Shown: positions 9,039-17,314 of the stretch, one piece after another | How the letters are laid out: each line of letters opens with the position of its first letter | How positions within the stretch are numbered: position 1 is the first letter of the stretch | Origin: Chitinophagaceae bacterium IBVUCB1 | Lineage (GTDB): Bacteria > Bacteroidota > Bacteroidia > Chitinophagales > Chitinophagaceae | Direction of reading: 5' to 3' | DNA: 64,000 nucleotides | NCBI GenBank assembly: GCA_002127285.1 | Contig: NFUW01000001.1 | Location: 446,057-510,056 of the forward strand | The notes under the pieces: generated by a model | The model's input: the letters and a program-made list of their open reading frames with translations, nothing else | What the model was told of the DNA's origin: nothing | Database searches by the model: none | Program-made: the position numbers and the translations under genes

Positions 9039-9646
9039 TTATTGTTTTCTTTTAGTAGTTTAAGGATAAAGTTATTGATTTTGACAGGTGATAGCTCCAG
9101 GTCATGCTTGAGCATACGAGGATTTTCTTTCAGTAATAGCTCCCGTATCTTTTCTTTAGTCGTTACATCGATATGCTCCGTTCCTAATTCTTCCAGCGCC
9201 TCAATAACAAGACTGCTTATTTTCCCTTTTCTTTGCAACTTTTTGGAGGTCGTTGACTTGAACTTCACTTGCAGCTTTCCCAAAGAAAACTGCCTGGAAT
9301 GGCCATCTGTTATATACACCCTGCGTGTTGGAACCTGAGTCGTTAATCCCAACTGGTGAAGCGCATATGTACCGGAAGGCTTTATCCTGATTTTTTCTTT
9401 CTCTGCAATCATCTTTATCACATCGTCAGCAGCAGGCCGTACCTCACCTAAGACAGGGTCAACTTTCGGTATGTAGTAAATCCCGTGCGCCAGACGCTTA
9501 AGGATGCCTTGCATCGCAAGCCTAGACAGTGCTTTTTTTATTGCCGCATCCGTACCTATTCCTCGAAAGTCTGTGGTGAATATAAGCTCACCCTTTTTCT
9601 TCCTGGCTATTACCCGTTCAATATGAGTATGTGTTTTCTCCAGCAT
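9035..9646 (-). CDS. AbiEi-like / DUF6088 antitoxin and autorepressor
   Basis: 203 residues. N-terminal winged-helix region (residues 8-60, ending GILKRLAHGIYYIP), then a domain with GTYALHQLGLTTQVPTRRVYITDG, the pattern of the AbiEi/DUF6088 antitoxin family. Members neutralise the AbiEii toxin and repress their own operon by binding inverted repeats. The four evenly spaced TGTCAC boxes upstream fit that. Overlap of 4 bp with the toxin gene gives coupled translation. Confidence 0.88.
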   Translation of the reverse strand: MLEKTHTHIERVIARKKKGELIFTTDFRGIGTDAAIKKALSRLAMQGILKRLAHGIYYIPKVDPVLGEVRPAADDVIKMIAEKEKIRIKPSGTYALHQLGLTTQVPTRRVYITDGHSRQFSLGKLQVKFKSTTSKKLQRKGKISSLVIEALEELGTEHIDVTTKEKIRELLLKENPRMLKHDLELSPVKINNFILKLLKENNK

Positions 9647-9660
9647 ATCGCACCTTAATT

Positions 9661-9731
9661 TGTCACCAATTTAGCAATTATAGTGACATATACAAAATTA
9701 AAATGTCACTAATTTTATAAAAAGGGTGACA
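9661..9731. promoter_or_regulatory. four-box operator upstream of the AbiE-type pair
   Basis: TGTCAC or its complement GTGACA occurs at 9661-9666, 9683-9688, 9704-9709 and 9726-9731, alternating in orientation with start-to-start spacings of 22, 21 and 22 bp, about two helical turns. The boxes lie 15-85 bp before the antitoxin start. The arrangement is that of two inverted repeats bound by a dimeric repressor; the antitoxin is the obvious candidate. Confidence 0.75.
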
Positions 9732-9868
9732 ATTCAGAGTTGTCAATCTTGTTGCCTATTGTTATAGGCATGGTTACACTGTTTAGAAATCAATATGTTA
9801 CGACATACATGACCCTGAAAAAGGTAAGGAACGGAAATATTGGAAAAATATCTGGTGCAGGAGTGATA

Positions 9869-10285
9869 TTAACACCATTCTCCATAATGCAACCAAATAT
9901 CACAATCATTTACAGGCACTCTATTATTCCCCTGAAGATTAGTTGAGCTTATTGAGATTGCAGATAATGGAAGTTTATTTTTTGTCTGCCCAACCATAGT
10001 TTCGGAAATTGAAAACAGGTTTTCAATTTTACTATATTCTTCTATTTCGTCTTCTCTTAAAAAGAAATTCCAGAGATCTGTTTCATACTCTATTCCTGTT
10101 GGTGTAATACCACATTTAACAACACCATTAAGTTGTGCATTCCATTTGTTATCGATATCCCAGCAGATGCCTTCTACCCATTCGAATTTCAGTGTTTCTA
10201 ATGGTCCGTAAAGTGCTATCATGACATTTAAGAAATTGTCTGACGATATTTTTACGGTGAACGTATCAATATTCTTTGTTGCCAT
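9869..10285 (-). CDS. hypothetical protein
   Basis: 138 residues, acidic (EYETDLWNFFLREDEIEEYSKIENLF), no signal peptide, no membrane segment and no motif I recognise. Several tryptophans (FEWVEGICWDIDNKWNAQL) and the overall composition look like a folded small cytosolic protein. It stands alone between the AbiE operator region and another small gene on the same strand (98 bp gap). In such positions elements often carry immunity or anti-defence genes, but nothing here shows this. Confidence 0.5.
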   Translation of the reverse strand: MATKNIDTFTVKISSDNFLNVMIALYGPLETLKFEWVEGICWDIDNKWNAQLNGVVKCGITPTGIEYETDLWNFFLREDEIEEYSKIENLFSISETMVGQTKNKLPLSAISISSTNLQGNNRVPVNDCDIWLHYGEWC

Positions 10286-10383
10286 TGATGATAATTTTTA
10301 TCTAACTAAATTAAGCAATCTAAAGTGAACTAATACCAACTACTATAGTTGCAATCTGTGCTTATACTACTGTCGTGCTAACA

Positions 10384-10794
10384 CTATCCAAGCATTTCAA
10401 GTATTTTCTTTGAAACTGATGGGGGAAAAATATTACATGATTCCCAAGCATCGATAGTAATACCTAATTTGTCTATATTTCTTTTGACGTTTTCTGCAAC
10501 GGTTTTATAATCTGAAGCAGACAATTCAGCGATTTGCTTCTTTGTCAAAATAAGTGACGTGTCACTCCCAAAACTGGCTTTAATTCCTATAACTTCTAAC
10601 CGGGTTAAATTTCTTTTGTGTTGCCAATCATCTATGGGTATTTCACTCTGAAAATACCTGATCCATTTTAAAAGCGTAGGGCGTGTGATATTGTAAAATT
10701 TTGCCAGTGATTGCTTTGATTCTTTTCTGCTGAATAATGCAGCTATGAAAAGAAAGATTATCAATAAAATAAAAAGTATGTTTTCTGACTTCAT
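10384..10794 (-). CDS. membrane-anchored protein with helix-turn-helix-like region
   Basis: 136 residues. Residues 5-21 are a single hydrophobic segment (ILFILLIIFLFIAALF). Residues 27-45 (KQSLAKFYNITRPTLLKWI) have the spacing of a helix-turn-helix. The remainder is helical and charged. Combining an N-terminal anchor with an HTH is unusual; it may tether DNA at the membrane, or the helices may only mimic an HTH. No family recognised. The gap to the upstream radC-like stop is about 180 bp with nothing evident. Confidence 0.55.
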   Translation of the reverse strand: MKSENILFILLIIFLFIAALFSRKESKQSLAKFYNITRPTLLKWIRYFQSEIPIDDWQHKRNLTRLEVIGIKASFGSDTSLILTKKQIAELSASDYKTVAENVKRNIDKLGITIDAWESCNIFPPSVSKKILEMLG

Positions 10795-10976
10795 AAAATA
10801 TTTTTCTCAAAAATAAGTAGTCACAACACCAACGCTCTAAACTTTTCGCAATGCACCAATGTAAATATATGGCAATATTTAATTTAATTACACGTTCTAC
10901 AAAATAGGTGATAAGGCATGACTTGTGCTGATTAAAAGACGGATATAATAACTACTTCATTTACGTGTAAATATGT

Positions 10977-11444
10977 TTAAGGCAGACAAAGTGTGCCTTC
11001 ATCCGCATAGGAATAGTAGCCATCCTTTGTCACAATCAGATGGTCCAGCACCCGCAGGTCTAAGAAGCTGCCCGCCTCCCTCATCTTTGAAGTGACTGCA
11101 TTGTCTTCTTTGCTTGGCTGTAAATTACCTGACGGGTGGTTATGAGCCAGGATGATACTAGATGCATTCGCCTTCAGTGCAGTAGAAAAAACAATCTTGG
11201 GGTCAACAACAGTTCCTGCAACACCGCCGGTTGAAATATCACTGATACCGATCACATGACTTGCACGGTTCAGTAGCAGGATTTTGAACTGTTCCAGCAG
11301 TTCAATTTTATTCTCATCCCAATATTGCATCAGGATATTGTAAGCGTCACCCGAAGTATTGACCGAAGGCCGCTCCGAAGCCTTCACTTTCGTTCGATAT
11401 ACAAGTTCTACTTCAGAAATCTTATACAATGTATCTACTGCCAT
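10977..11444 (-). CDS. RadC family JAB-domain protein
   Basis: 155 residues, the short form lacking the N-terminal helix-hairpin-helix region of chromosomal RadC. The JAMM/JAB metalloprotease-like motif is intact: HNHPSGNLQPSKED near residues 101-114, preceded by a conserved Glu-containing strand. Genes of this type are typical passengers of Bacteroidota integrative elements and plasmids, often near antirestriction genes; their biochemical role is unsettled. The start lies beside a region with a 21-bp inverted repeat shared with the divergent resolvase gene. Confidence 0.85.
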   Translation of the reverse strand: MAVDTLYKISEVELVYRTKVKASERPSVNTSGDAYNILMQYWDENKIELLEQFKILLLNRASHVIGISDISTGGVAGTVVDPKIVFSTALKANASSIILAHNHPSGNLQPSKEDNAVTSKMREAGSFLDLRVLDHLIVTKDGYYSYADEGTLCLP

Positions 11445-11544
11445 TGTTCACCTCTCTAGAAGGCACAAAGCATAGCCAGAAATGATTCGGGGCATTTTAT
11501 GCTCAAATTAAAGCCCATATATAAAAAACATTCACCGGGATTTG

Positions 11545-11720
11545 TTCATATACAAACGAGGGTTTGTATGTTAACAAATCGAGCCTTATTTAGTGGTTTT
11601 CTACCCGTATTCCGAATGCAAAACCTTCCATTTTACAGGGGATTCAGTTACACAACTAAGTCCATCTTTCTCTTTTCAGACTGAAAGCCATTCAAAGATA
11701 AACCCTCGTTTGTATATGAA
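11545..11720. repeat. 21-bp perfect inverted repeat between radC-like and resolvase genes
   Basis: The 21 bp at 11545-11565 are the exact reverse complement of 11700-11720; each arm contains ACAAACGAGGGTT or its complement. The arms are 134 bp apart in the 317-bp divergent intergenic region. No gene is seen between them. The pair could be resolvase binding sites or a shared operator. Confidence 0.7.
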
Positions 11721-11761
11721 TAAGCGGCAGGTCTGAAACACATTTACAAGGGGTTTTGCAA

Positions 11762-12442
11762 ATGAAATCAGACATGAAAATAGCCTATGCGTATTACAGG
11801 GTATCCACAGTAAAACAGGGTAAATCAGGCTTAGGCCTGGAAGCCCAGCAAGAGGCTGTGAGCGCATTTTGTAAGACACATGGTTTTGAAATAAAGGGCG
11901 AGTTCATTGAAATAGAATCAGGCAAAAGAAGCAACAGGCCGGTACTGACTGAATCACTGGCTGTGTGTAAAAAACAACGTGCAACACTACTGATTGCAAA
12001 ACTGGACAGGTTAGGACGAAATGTGGCTTTTATCTCCATGCTGATGGAAGCAAAAGTTGAATTCAAAGCAGTTGATAATCCGGATGCTGATAAAGTCGTA
12101 GTGCATGTGATGGCTGCTTTTGCAGAATTTGAACGGGATATGATTAGCAGGCGGACAAAAGCTGCCCTGCAAGCAGCAAAGCGGCGTGGTGTGGAATTAG
12201 GGTCAAACGGCAAATATGTACTGTCCAGGCTCAATCATGAAAACGCTGTAAAGTTTGCGGAAAAGATGTCACCGATAATTGAAAAGATTAAAGCAAAAGG
12301 AATGAAAACAATCAAGGCCGTAACGAATGAATTGAACAGGTTAGAAGTGCCGACATTCCGGGCGCATCACCATAAATGGCATCCTGCAACCGTCCACCAA
12401 CTATTAAGAAGAATTAAAAACCAATCAATACAATACCAATGA
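11762..12442 (+). CDS. serine recombinase (resolvase family)
   Basis: 226 residues from ATG 11762, chosen because AAGGGG sits 8-13 bp upstream; a TTG at 11756 is also in frame. The N-terminal catalytic domain begins KIAYAYYRVSTVKQG, with the active Ser in YRVST near residue 13, and continues with LDRLGRNVAFI and AAFAEFERDMISRRTKAAL, the resolvase hallmarks. The C-terminal part (from about 170) is a small HTH-like DNA-binding domain. Likely role: resolution of multimers or DNA inversion on the element. It overlaps the next gene by 4 bp (ATGA), so it heads an operon with three exported proteins. Confidence 0.92.
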   Translation: MKSDMKIAYAYYRVSTVKQGKSGLGLEAQQEAVSAFCKTHGFEIKGEFIEIESGKRSNRPVLTESLAVCKKQRATLLIAKLDRLGRNVAFISMLMEAKVEFKAVDNPDADKVVVHVMAAFAEFERDMISRRTKAALQAAKRRGVELGSNGKYVLSRLNHENAVKFAEKMSPIIEKIKAKGMKTIKAVTNELNRLEVPTFRAHHHKWHPATVHQLLRRIKNQSIQYQ

Positions 12443-12969
12443 ACATCAAAAAACTATTCATGACATTGCTTTGTTGTGCAGTATTACAAGTAACAGCCCA
12501 ACCATGCAAGTACGTCAAGCCGCAAAAAGACCAGTTTACTAATGAAACTTATAACCTTGCAAAGATGGCCATTGGTGCACCGATGGCTATGCGAGAATTG
12601 ATTATTTATGAGTCAGACGGAAAATTCAATCTTGGTTTACGATTGACCTTCAACACGGATTTTCCTGAAGTTGCATTCAAAAAAGGTGACAAGGTAAGCC
12701 TGAAACTTGCAAACGGTGAAATCATAGAAATAACAGCAGAAAAAGACCTCCCCCCAACTACAATCCGTGTCCTCGATGTGCCGCTCCGTATGTGGTATAT
12801 CAATCAACAAGTTGCACGGAATGTCTACGAAAAACTATCTGTTTCACCCATTACCGCAGTTCGGGTAAAACTGAATGATGCAGACCATGATTTGCAGGGT
12901 ATCAAAGACAAACAATCAGCGAAAATCATGGAGACAGTGAAATGTATGCTTGACAATTATAGTAAATAA
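12439..12969 (+). CDS. exported protein, unknown function
   Basis: 176 residues. A signal peptide covers residues 1-20 (NIKKLFMTLLCCAVLQVTAQ). The mature part begins with a cysteine two residues after the probable cleavage site and contains a small beta-rich domain (GDKVSLKLANGEIIEITAEKD). No family recognised. Its start overlaps the resolvase stop, so it is probably translated from the resolvase transcript. Confidence 0.65.
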   Translation: MNIKKLFMTLLCCAVLQVTAQPCKYVKPQKDQFTNETYNLAKMAIGAPMAMRELIIYESDGKFNLGLRLTFNTDFPEVAFKKGDKVSLKLANGEIIEITAEKDLPPTTIRVLDVPLRMWYINQQVARNVYEKLSVSPITAVRVKLNDADHDLQGIKDKQSAKIMETVKCMLDNYSK

Positions 12970-12996
12970 CCATTCTGAACTTAAAGCCAATTTTAT

Positions 12997-13485
12997 ATGA
13001 AACAACTGACATTGATAATTTCAACACTGTGTGTACTTAGCGCATGTTCCAAGAAAAATACCACACCCGCAAACAATACAACTAATACACAACAACCTTC
13101 TGGCAACCTGAATGCGGATGAACAAAAACTGGTTGGTAATTGGATGGTAGAATTTCGCACGGATACTTTTTATGACGGGTCGGGTAAAAATTATACACAT
13201 CAAAAAACTATCCCGATTTTATGTGAGCAGGATGATACATACATATTCAGGGCTGATAAGACTTATATCATTGATGAAGGGAAAGACACCTGTAAGGCAG
13301 GTGAACAATACGGGCCTTGGGAATGGTCGATTAGCTATGACATGCTAAACTATGAGCATGGGCCTAATCCTCCACAATTTTCAAGCCAGTATAACATGCC
13401 GGACGATAGCCATTTTTCTGTACAATGGTCAACACAGGGCTTGAAAGGGCTTGTTAAGTACACCTACCATTACAAAAGAAAATAA
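12997..13485 (+). CDS. lipoprotein, lipocalin-like
   Basis: 162 residues with a lipobox LSAC (Cys near residue 17) followed by SKKN and an Asn/Thr-rich linker. From LVGNWMVEFRTDTF onward the pattern resembles the small lipocalin-like lipoproteins common in Bacteroidota (GNW... start, closing strand YTYHYKRK). Surface or periplasmic role unknown. It belongs to the resolvase-headed operon and is paralogous in layout to the next gene, which begins six bases later. Confidence 0.7.
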   Translation: MKQLTLIISTLCVLSACSKKNTTPANNTTNTQQPSGNLNADEQKLVGNWMVEFRTDTFYDGSGKNYTHQKTIPILCEQDDTYIFRADKTYIIDEGKDTCKAGEQYGPWEWSISYDMLNYEHGPNPPQFSSQYNMPDDSHFSVQWSTQGLKGLVKYTYHYKRK

Positions 13486-13491
13486 TCTCTT

Positions 13492-14037
13492 ATGAAACGA
13501 CTAATCTTAGTAGTTTTGACCAGCGGGACATTGCTTACTGCTTGTGTCAAGACAGAAACGGTTAAGCCTGTACCTGCTCCTGTGGTAAAAGATACCATCC
13601 TTACTGCTGAAAAGCTTGAAGGCAAATGGGACGTTATCTATTCTTCTTTCGTGACCTATAAAAACGGCGAGAAGTCCGAAAGCCTCGAATGGATAAAAAC
13701 GAAAGGCCATTTTATTGATGGGAATGGGCCTGTGACACGTTTCTGGAATGACTCCACTGACATCAGTTTTATTACGTTTCATACAGACGGCAGTTTCCAA
13801 CAGACTAAGAGAGACGGAACACAAGGCAGTTACATGCTCGGTTATATCCTGCCTGGATCAGGTAAATGGATACTGAAAGACAGTACTATCATATTGACCA
13901 CTTATATTGATGGCGGTACCCTGGACTACACTTATGAATTAGAAGATAATGAACTTGTTGTCACTGGATTAGAAACAGAGACAAGGAATGGCGCTGACTG
14001 GTTATATATAAACACATTCGTCATCAGGAAAGAGTAA
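13492..14037 (+). CDS. lipoprotein, lipocalin-like
   Basis: 181 residues with lipobox LTAC (Cys near 18), a Pro/Val-rich linker, then LEGKWDVIYSSFVTYKNG and repeated beta strands to a final NTFVIRKE, the common layout of lipocalin-like Bacteroidota lipoproteins. Same organisation as the preceding gene, which suggests an old duplication or related function. Last gene of the resolvase-headed run. Function unknown. Confidence 0.68.
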   Translation: MKRLILVVLTSGTLLTACVKTETVKPVPAPVVKDTILTAEKLEGKWDVIYSSFVTYKNGEKSESLEWIKTKGHFIDGNGPVTRFWNDSTDISFITFHTDGSFQQTKRDGTQGSYMLGYILPGSGKWILKDSTIILTTYIDGGTLDYTYELEDNELVVTGLETETRNGADWLYINTFVIRKE

Positions 14038-14241
14038 GTATATACACATGCGCAAAAGTATTCATTGTGTAATGATAGGCTCCGAAAAGTGTTTTGCAGC
14101 GTACAGACAAGGTTTGAGAAAAAAGAATACAACATGGCAATCAGGTATTTTCTGCTCATGTGGAGATTGTTTTTTCTCAACTCGCAAGCAACCAGACTTA
14201 ACCGGTTGCGCCGACCTTTTCTGTACGCGGTAAAACGGCAT

Positions 14242-14371
14242 TAACTTTGCCTTTCAGAGCGCAATGAAAAAATTGGAAACACCATCCGCAATAGTTAGAT
14301 TTGTAGTGTATAAAAAGTTTTCATGGTGATAGGGTTTATAGGGGCTGGCCTGTTCTCGGGCCGGCTTTTTT
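14242..14371 (+). ncRNA. candidate small RNA (promoter-like element to terminator)
   Basis: The gene-free stretch 14038-14369 holds TAACTTTG at 14242-14249, matching the Bacteroidota -7 element, and a strong terminator at 14344-14371 about 95 bp downstream. No convincing reading frame lies between them. A short transcript of roughly 115 nt starting near 14255 would explain both. It could equally be the trailer of the lipoprotein operon. Confidence 0.3.
14344..14371 (+). terminator. rho-independent terminator
   Basis: Seven-bp GC-rich stem (GCTGGCC with GGCCGGC, one G-U pair), 7-nt loop and six T residues. It ends the plus-strand transcript coming from the lipoprotein operon or the candidate small RNA; the T run overlaps the stop codon of the convergent gene. 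Confidence 0.8.
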
Positions 14372-14849
14372 ATTCATCACTCAACTTCCAGTTCCAATCA
14401 CCACCTCTAATAATGAAGTCGTTTTCATCTAGACGGTAAATAAAATTACTTCGTGATTTTAAAACTTGGTAGTTATCTAACTCTGGAAACACCATCGCTT
14501 CGTACATCAATGAGGAGATTCCTGGCCAATCAACACCGAATTTGTTTTTGGCTGCATTTGTGTTGTTAAATAATATCGGATTTGGGAAAAATCTACCAGT
14601 CTTGATTTCGGTCGTTTGACCATCCTTAGTTTCAAAAAATGAAAAATAAACATAGTCATACTCAATAGGAACAGTATATAGTCCCTCTTTTATATCCTGC
14701 AGACAATGAACTTCATCAATAGATACCGTCTCTATTACAACTCCCCAACTTTCTTTAGAATGGCAGGGAATCATTATTTTTCTAAAATTCGTGTAGGTTA
14801 TTCCTGGCTTCTCTGAAAAATCCATAAATAATATTTCAATGTCCGCCAA
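14370..14849 (-). CDS. hypothetical protein
   Basis: 159 residues, no signal peptide or membrane helix, acidic and rich in aromatic residues (YDYVYFSFFETKDGQT, GGDWNWKLSDE at the end). Convergent with the lipoprotein operon; its stop lies in the T run of the plus-strand terminator. I recognise no family. Composition and position as a lone cytosolic gene are like those of polymorphic-toxin immunity proteins, but no toxin is adjacent, so this is only a thought. Confidence 0.55.
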   Translation of the reverse strand: MADIEILFMDFSEKPGITYTNFRKIMIPCHSKESWGVVIETVSIDEVHCLQDIKEGLYTVPIEYDYVYFSFFETKDGQTTEIKTGRFFPNPILFNNTNAAKNKFGVDWPGISSLMYEAMVFPELDNYQVLKSRSNFIYRLDENDFIIRGGDWNWKLSDE

Positions 14850-14890
14850 ATTTAAGAAGCATAATTAAACATTATGATTTTAAAACGCCT

Positions 14891-14898
14891 TATATTTG
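14891..14898 (+). promoter_or_regulatory. candidate -7 promoter element
   Basis: TATATTTG matches TAnnTTTG exactly, 22 bp before the ATG of the HTH gene at 14920. No clear -33 TTG is seen. Confidence 0.5.
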
Positions 14899-14919
14899 CA
14901 TTACCTAAAACCTGAAAAC

Positions 14920-15189
14920 ATGAATGTAATTTGTCTTGAAGAACCTGCATTATTTCAACTCGTAGAAATCGTAGTTGCCAGGTTACAATCCTCAAACGGT
15001 CAGGAATATAAAAAGTGGATACCTCCATCGGAGGCTATGCAATTACTTAACCTGAAAAGCAAAACCAGTCTCCAGGCATTAAGAGATACGGGTAAAATCC
15101 GTTTCAGCCAACCACAGAAAAAAGTCATTCTGTATGACAGAGATTCAATTATCACCTACTTAGAAAAGAACGCACAAAACACCTTTTAA
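14920..15189 (+). CDS. helix-turn-helix protein, excisionase-like
   Basis: 89 residues from ATG 14920 (an upstream in-frame start at 14896 would overlap the promoter element). The C-terminal 55 residues read YKKWIPPSEAMQLLNLKSKTSLQALRDTGKIRF and YDRDSIITYLEKN, the winged-helix pattern of the small HTH_17/MerR-like proteins that every Bacteroidota mobile element carries. Such proteins act as recombination directionality factors or regulators. It is followed after 2 bp by another small gene. Confidence 0.8.
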   Translation: MNVICLEEPALFQLVEIVVARLQSSNGQEYKKWIPPSEAMQLLNLKSKTSLQALRDTGKIRFSQPQKKVILYDRDSIITYLEKNAQNTF

Positions 15190-15191
15190 TC

Positions 15192-15467
15192 ATGGAAAAA
15201 TATTTAGACATCGACCCTCACTCTGATTATGTTGAAGGGTATAATCAAGCTTATGTATTGATGCAGGAGTATCGTGAACTTGCCGACAACCTTGCCAAAT
15301 CTATGCCGCAATCGGAAAGAGGCATTGGCTTTAAAGATGGCAGAGAACAATATTTGTTAGAGAAAAACGACAGGATGCCAAAATGGCTTCAAAACAAAGC
15401 TGATATTCAGAAGGACGTAGAGCCAGAGCCTGACAAAGACATGGATGACTACGAGCCGGATCGATAG
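15192..15467 (+). CDS. small hypothetical protein
   Basis: 91 residues, strongly acidic at the C-terminus (DVEPEPDKDMDDYEPDR). Tyr- and Asp-rich N-terminus (DIDPHSDYVEGYNQAYVLMQEY). No known domain. It begins 2 bp after the HTH gene, so the two form one translational unit. The charged tail resembles DNA-mimic or partner-binding tails, but nothing more can be said. Confidence 0.65.
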   Translation: MEKYLDIDPHSDYVEGYNQAYVLMQEYRELADNLAKSMPQSERGIGFKDGREQYLLEKNDRMPKWLQNKADIQKDVEPEPDKDMDDYEPDR

Positions 15468-15487
15468 AGCCGACCGGAGCAAAAACA

Positions 15488-16516
15488 TTACTTGGTTGTA
15501 AGCTGTGAAATTATTATATCCAATTCCTTATCTGGTTTATCTTCTCTCAACCACGTAGCAAACTTATTTTTTATTGAATCAGCTAATTTGAATTTAGTTT
15601 CCCAATTTTTAATAATCTTATCTGCATCTTTAGGGGCAGGCTTCCCTTTCCACTCATCAATAAATTTTTGAGCCTGGTTCTCATCGTTACATATTGCAAG
15701 CGTCATTGTTCCGATTCTGCTTTCTCTGATTGGCGGCATATCCTCATAGTGGGCAACATACGTCCCGGTGATTTTGTCCGCCTCGGTATTCAACTCGAAA
15801 AGAAATACGCCGGCATGCTCCTTGAATTGGTCAGCATTTTTATACCGCAGAATCAATATGCTATTATAATTAAACCATCCGCTTATAACTAATTTTTCAG
15901 TGACTGTCTTATAACTAAGGTCCGGATTTTGATACAGGACTTCAAATACTCCTCCTATAACGCTATTCCCCTCGGTTTTAAATCGTAAGACAGCACGGTC
16001 TATCAACTGCCCTTGCCGGTATTCGGTGAGGTAGACTTTGTTGTCCAAGTTGCGGTACCGACCAACCGAATAATCCAAATCAGCCCCAATATCAGTACTC
16101 TTAGTTCTCCAACTATAATTGACTACGATATCAATATAATCAGGTTGTTGCGAGAAATATTTTTTAAGGAATTTTGTGCCCCACTCGTTTAGCCTTTCTG
16201 TGTACGTATAGTCCAAATCGGTCTTTTTAGTAGGGATTTTATAGCCTAAAAATTGCAAAGCATCACAGAATAAATCTCTGTCAAATGAAATCAGATGTTT
16301 CGGATTTCCGCGTTGCTCTAACTTTCTGTAAATGTGATTTGGCTTAAATTTTTGACTTCTGAATAAATCCCTATAGTACTTGCTTCTCTCAAATGCCTCC
16401 CACAACTGAGCATCTGTTGCTGTAAGAACAGCACCGCCCAATTTCGTCTTAACCTTCAGTACCAGCATATGATACAGCTTGTCATACACTTCAGTAGGCA
16501 ATTTTATTTTTACCAT
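15488..16516 (-). CDS. hypothetical protein with helical N-terminus and beta-rich C-terminus
   Basis: 342 residues. The N-terminal 100 residues are helical and end RDLFCDALQFLGYK, a pattern of the helical adaptor-like region found at the start of various Bacteroidota regulatory or signalling proteins. Residues 150-290 look beta-rich (GQLIDRAVLRFKTEGNSVIGGVFEVLY, ITGTYVAHYED), and the last 50 are helical. No catalytic motif stands out. Isolated on the minus strand between two plus-strand groups, as accessory cargo often is. Function unknown. Confidence 0.65.
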   Translation of the reverse strand: MVKIKLPTEVYDKLYHMLVLKVKTKLGGAVLTATDAQLWEAFERSKYYRDLFRSQKFKPNHIYRKLEQRGNPKHLISFDRDLFCDALQFLGYKIPTKKTDLDYTYTERLNEWGTKFLKKYFSQQPDYIDIVVNYSWRTKSTDIGADLDYSVGRYRNLDNKVYLTEYRQGQLIDRAVLRFKTEGNSVIGGVFEVLYQNPDLSYKTVTEKLVISGWFNYNSILILRYKNADQFKEHAGVFLFELNTEADKITGTYVAHYEDMPPIRESRIGTMTLAICNDENQAQKFIDEWKGKPAPKDADKIIKNWETKFKLADSIKNKFATWLREDKPDKELDIIISQLTTK

Positions 16517-16614
16517 TACAGCAGTTTGTAACGGAAGCTACAAAAATCCCGAAAATTCCAAAAATTTTCCACCGGGATCATTGGAATTCCAGAATGTAAT
16601 AATGCTTACAGAAA

Positions 16615-16953
16615 TCAAAAACCTTTGCATTTAGTACGGGGATCGTGTGGCTTGTTTAAATGATTTAAATCAACGCCATTTCCTTCGGAAAAATTAAACA
16701 AAGCATTATGAAGGTTAGAAACTTTACCAAGAACTGTAGATTTAGTTTCCCTGAAGCCATCTACCTCGAATTTTTTTACGTACAGTATTTTATTAAGTAC
16801 TTCGGTAAATTCCGTCAATGCTTTAAAATATCCGGAAGCAGCTTCTTTACCATGTGTTTCGGCGAACAAATCGAATGCGTGTTGATCTATCCTGTTTGCC
16901 TCACCATCAAAAATACCACTGTTTTCTTTAAAAAACTCCACCGAAGACATCAT
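16615..16953 (-). CDS. small hypothetical protein
   Basis: 112 residues, start at a double ATG (16953). Mostly helical, weakly charged, with a C-terminal NKPHDPRTKCKGF. No recognised domain, signal or membrane segment. Same strand as the 342-residue unknown but about 100 bp upstream of it, so they may share a transcript. Confidence 0.45.
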   Translation of the reverse strand: MMSSVEFFKENSGIFDGEANRIDQHAFDLFAETHGKEAASGYFKALTEFTEVLNKILYVKKFEVDGFRETKSTVLGKVSNLHNALFNFSEGNGVDLNHLNKPHDPRTKCKGF

Positions 16954-17070
16954 TTCCCCTTTGCCCGATCGCCATGCTGTGATTTCAAATTCCTTAATAC
17001 ACCAGTTAATGGTGTATGTAAATCAAAATCTAAAATAACAACAGTCATTTTTTAAAAAAAACATAATAGT

Positions 17071-17256
17071 ATGTATCAAAATGAAAAGGGTGAAGCCGCC
17101 AAAAGGGCTATCAAAGAAGGCTATACACAGGATAGCCAGGACAAAAGCAGATATACGAATGGAATCAAAACTGTCCGAATCAATGACAACTCCATTTTCG
17201 TAAACGGAACGACCTACAACAACATCAAGGACATCAAAAACAGTAAGAAGTTCTGA
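17071..17256 (+). CDS. small hypothetical protein at the head of the transfer module
   Basis: 61 residues, basic and polar (NEKGEAAKRAIKEGYTQDSQDKSRYTNGIK, then TVRINDNSIFVNGTTYNNIKDI). The second half has a short beta-hairpin look. First of five plus-strand genes that run to the relaxase; probably cotranscribed with them. No family recognised. The spacer before it (16954-17070) has nothing evident. Confidence 0.5.
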   Translation: MYQNEKGEAAKRAIKEGYTQDSQDKSRYTNGIKTVRINDNSIFVNGTTYNNIKDIKNSKKF

Positions 17257-17314
17257 TGTTGGTTTTTGGCAGGCGGTGTTTAACCGCCTGCCAAAACTTA
17301 TAAACCACACCGCC

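Noticed and set aside
11499-11879. Small open frames in the radC-resolvase gap (61 and 67 residues)
   Set aside because: Overlap the inverted repeat or the resolvase start and show no coding pattern.
14048-14233. 61-residue open frame after the lipoproteins
   Set aside because: Cys/Phe-rich, no ribosome site and no domain.
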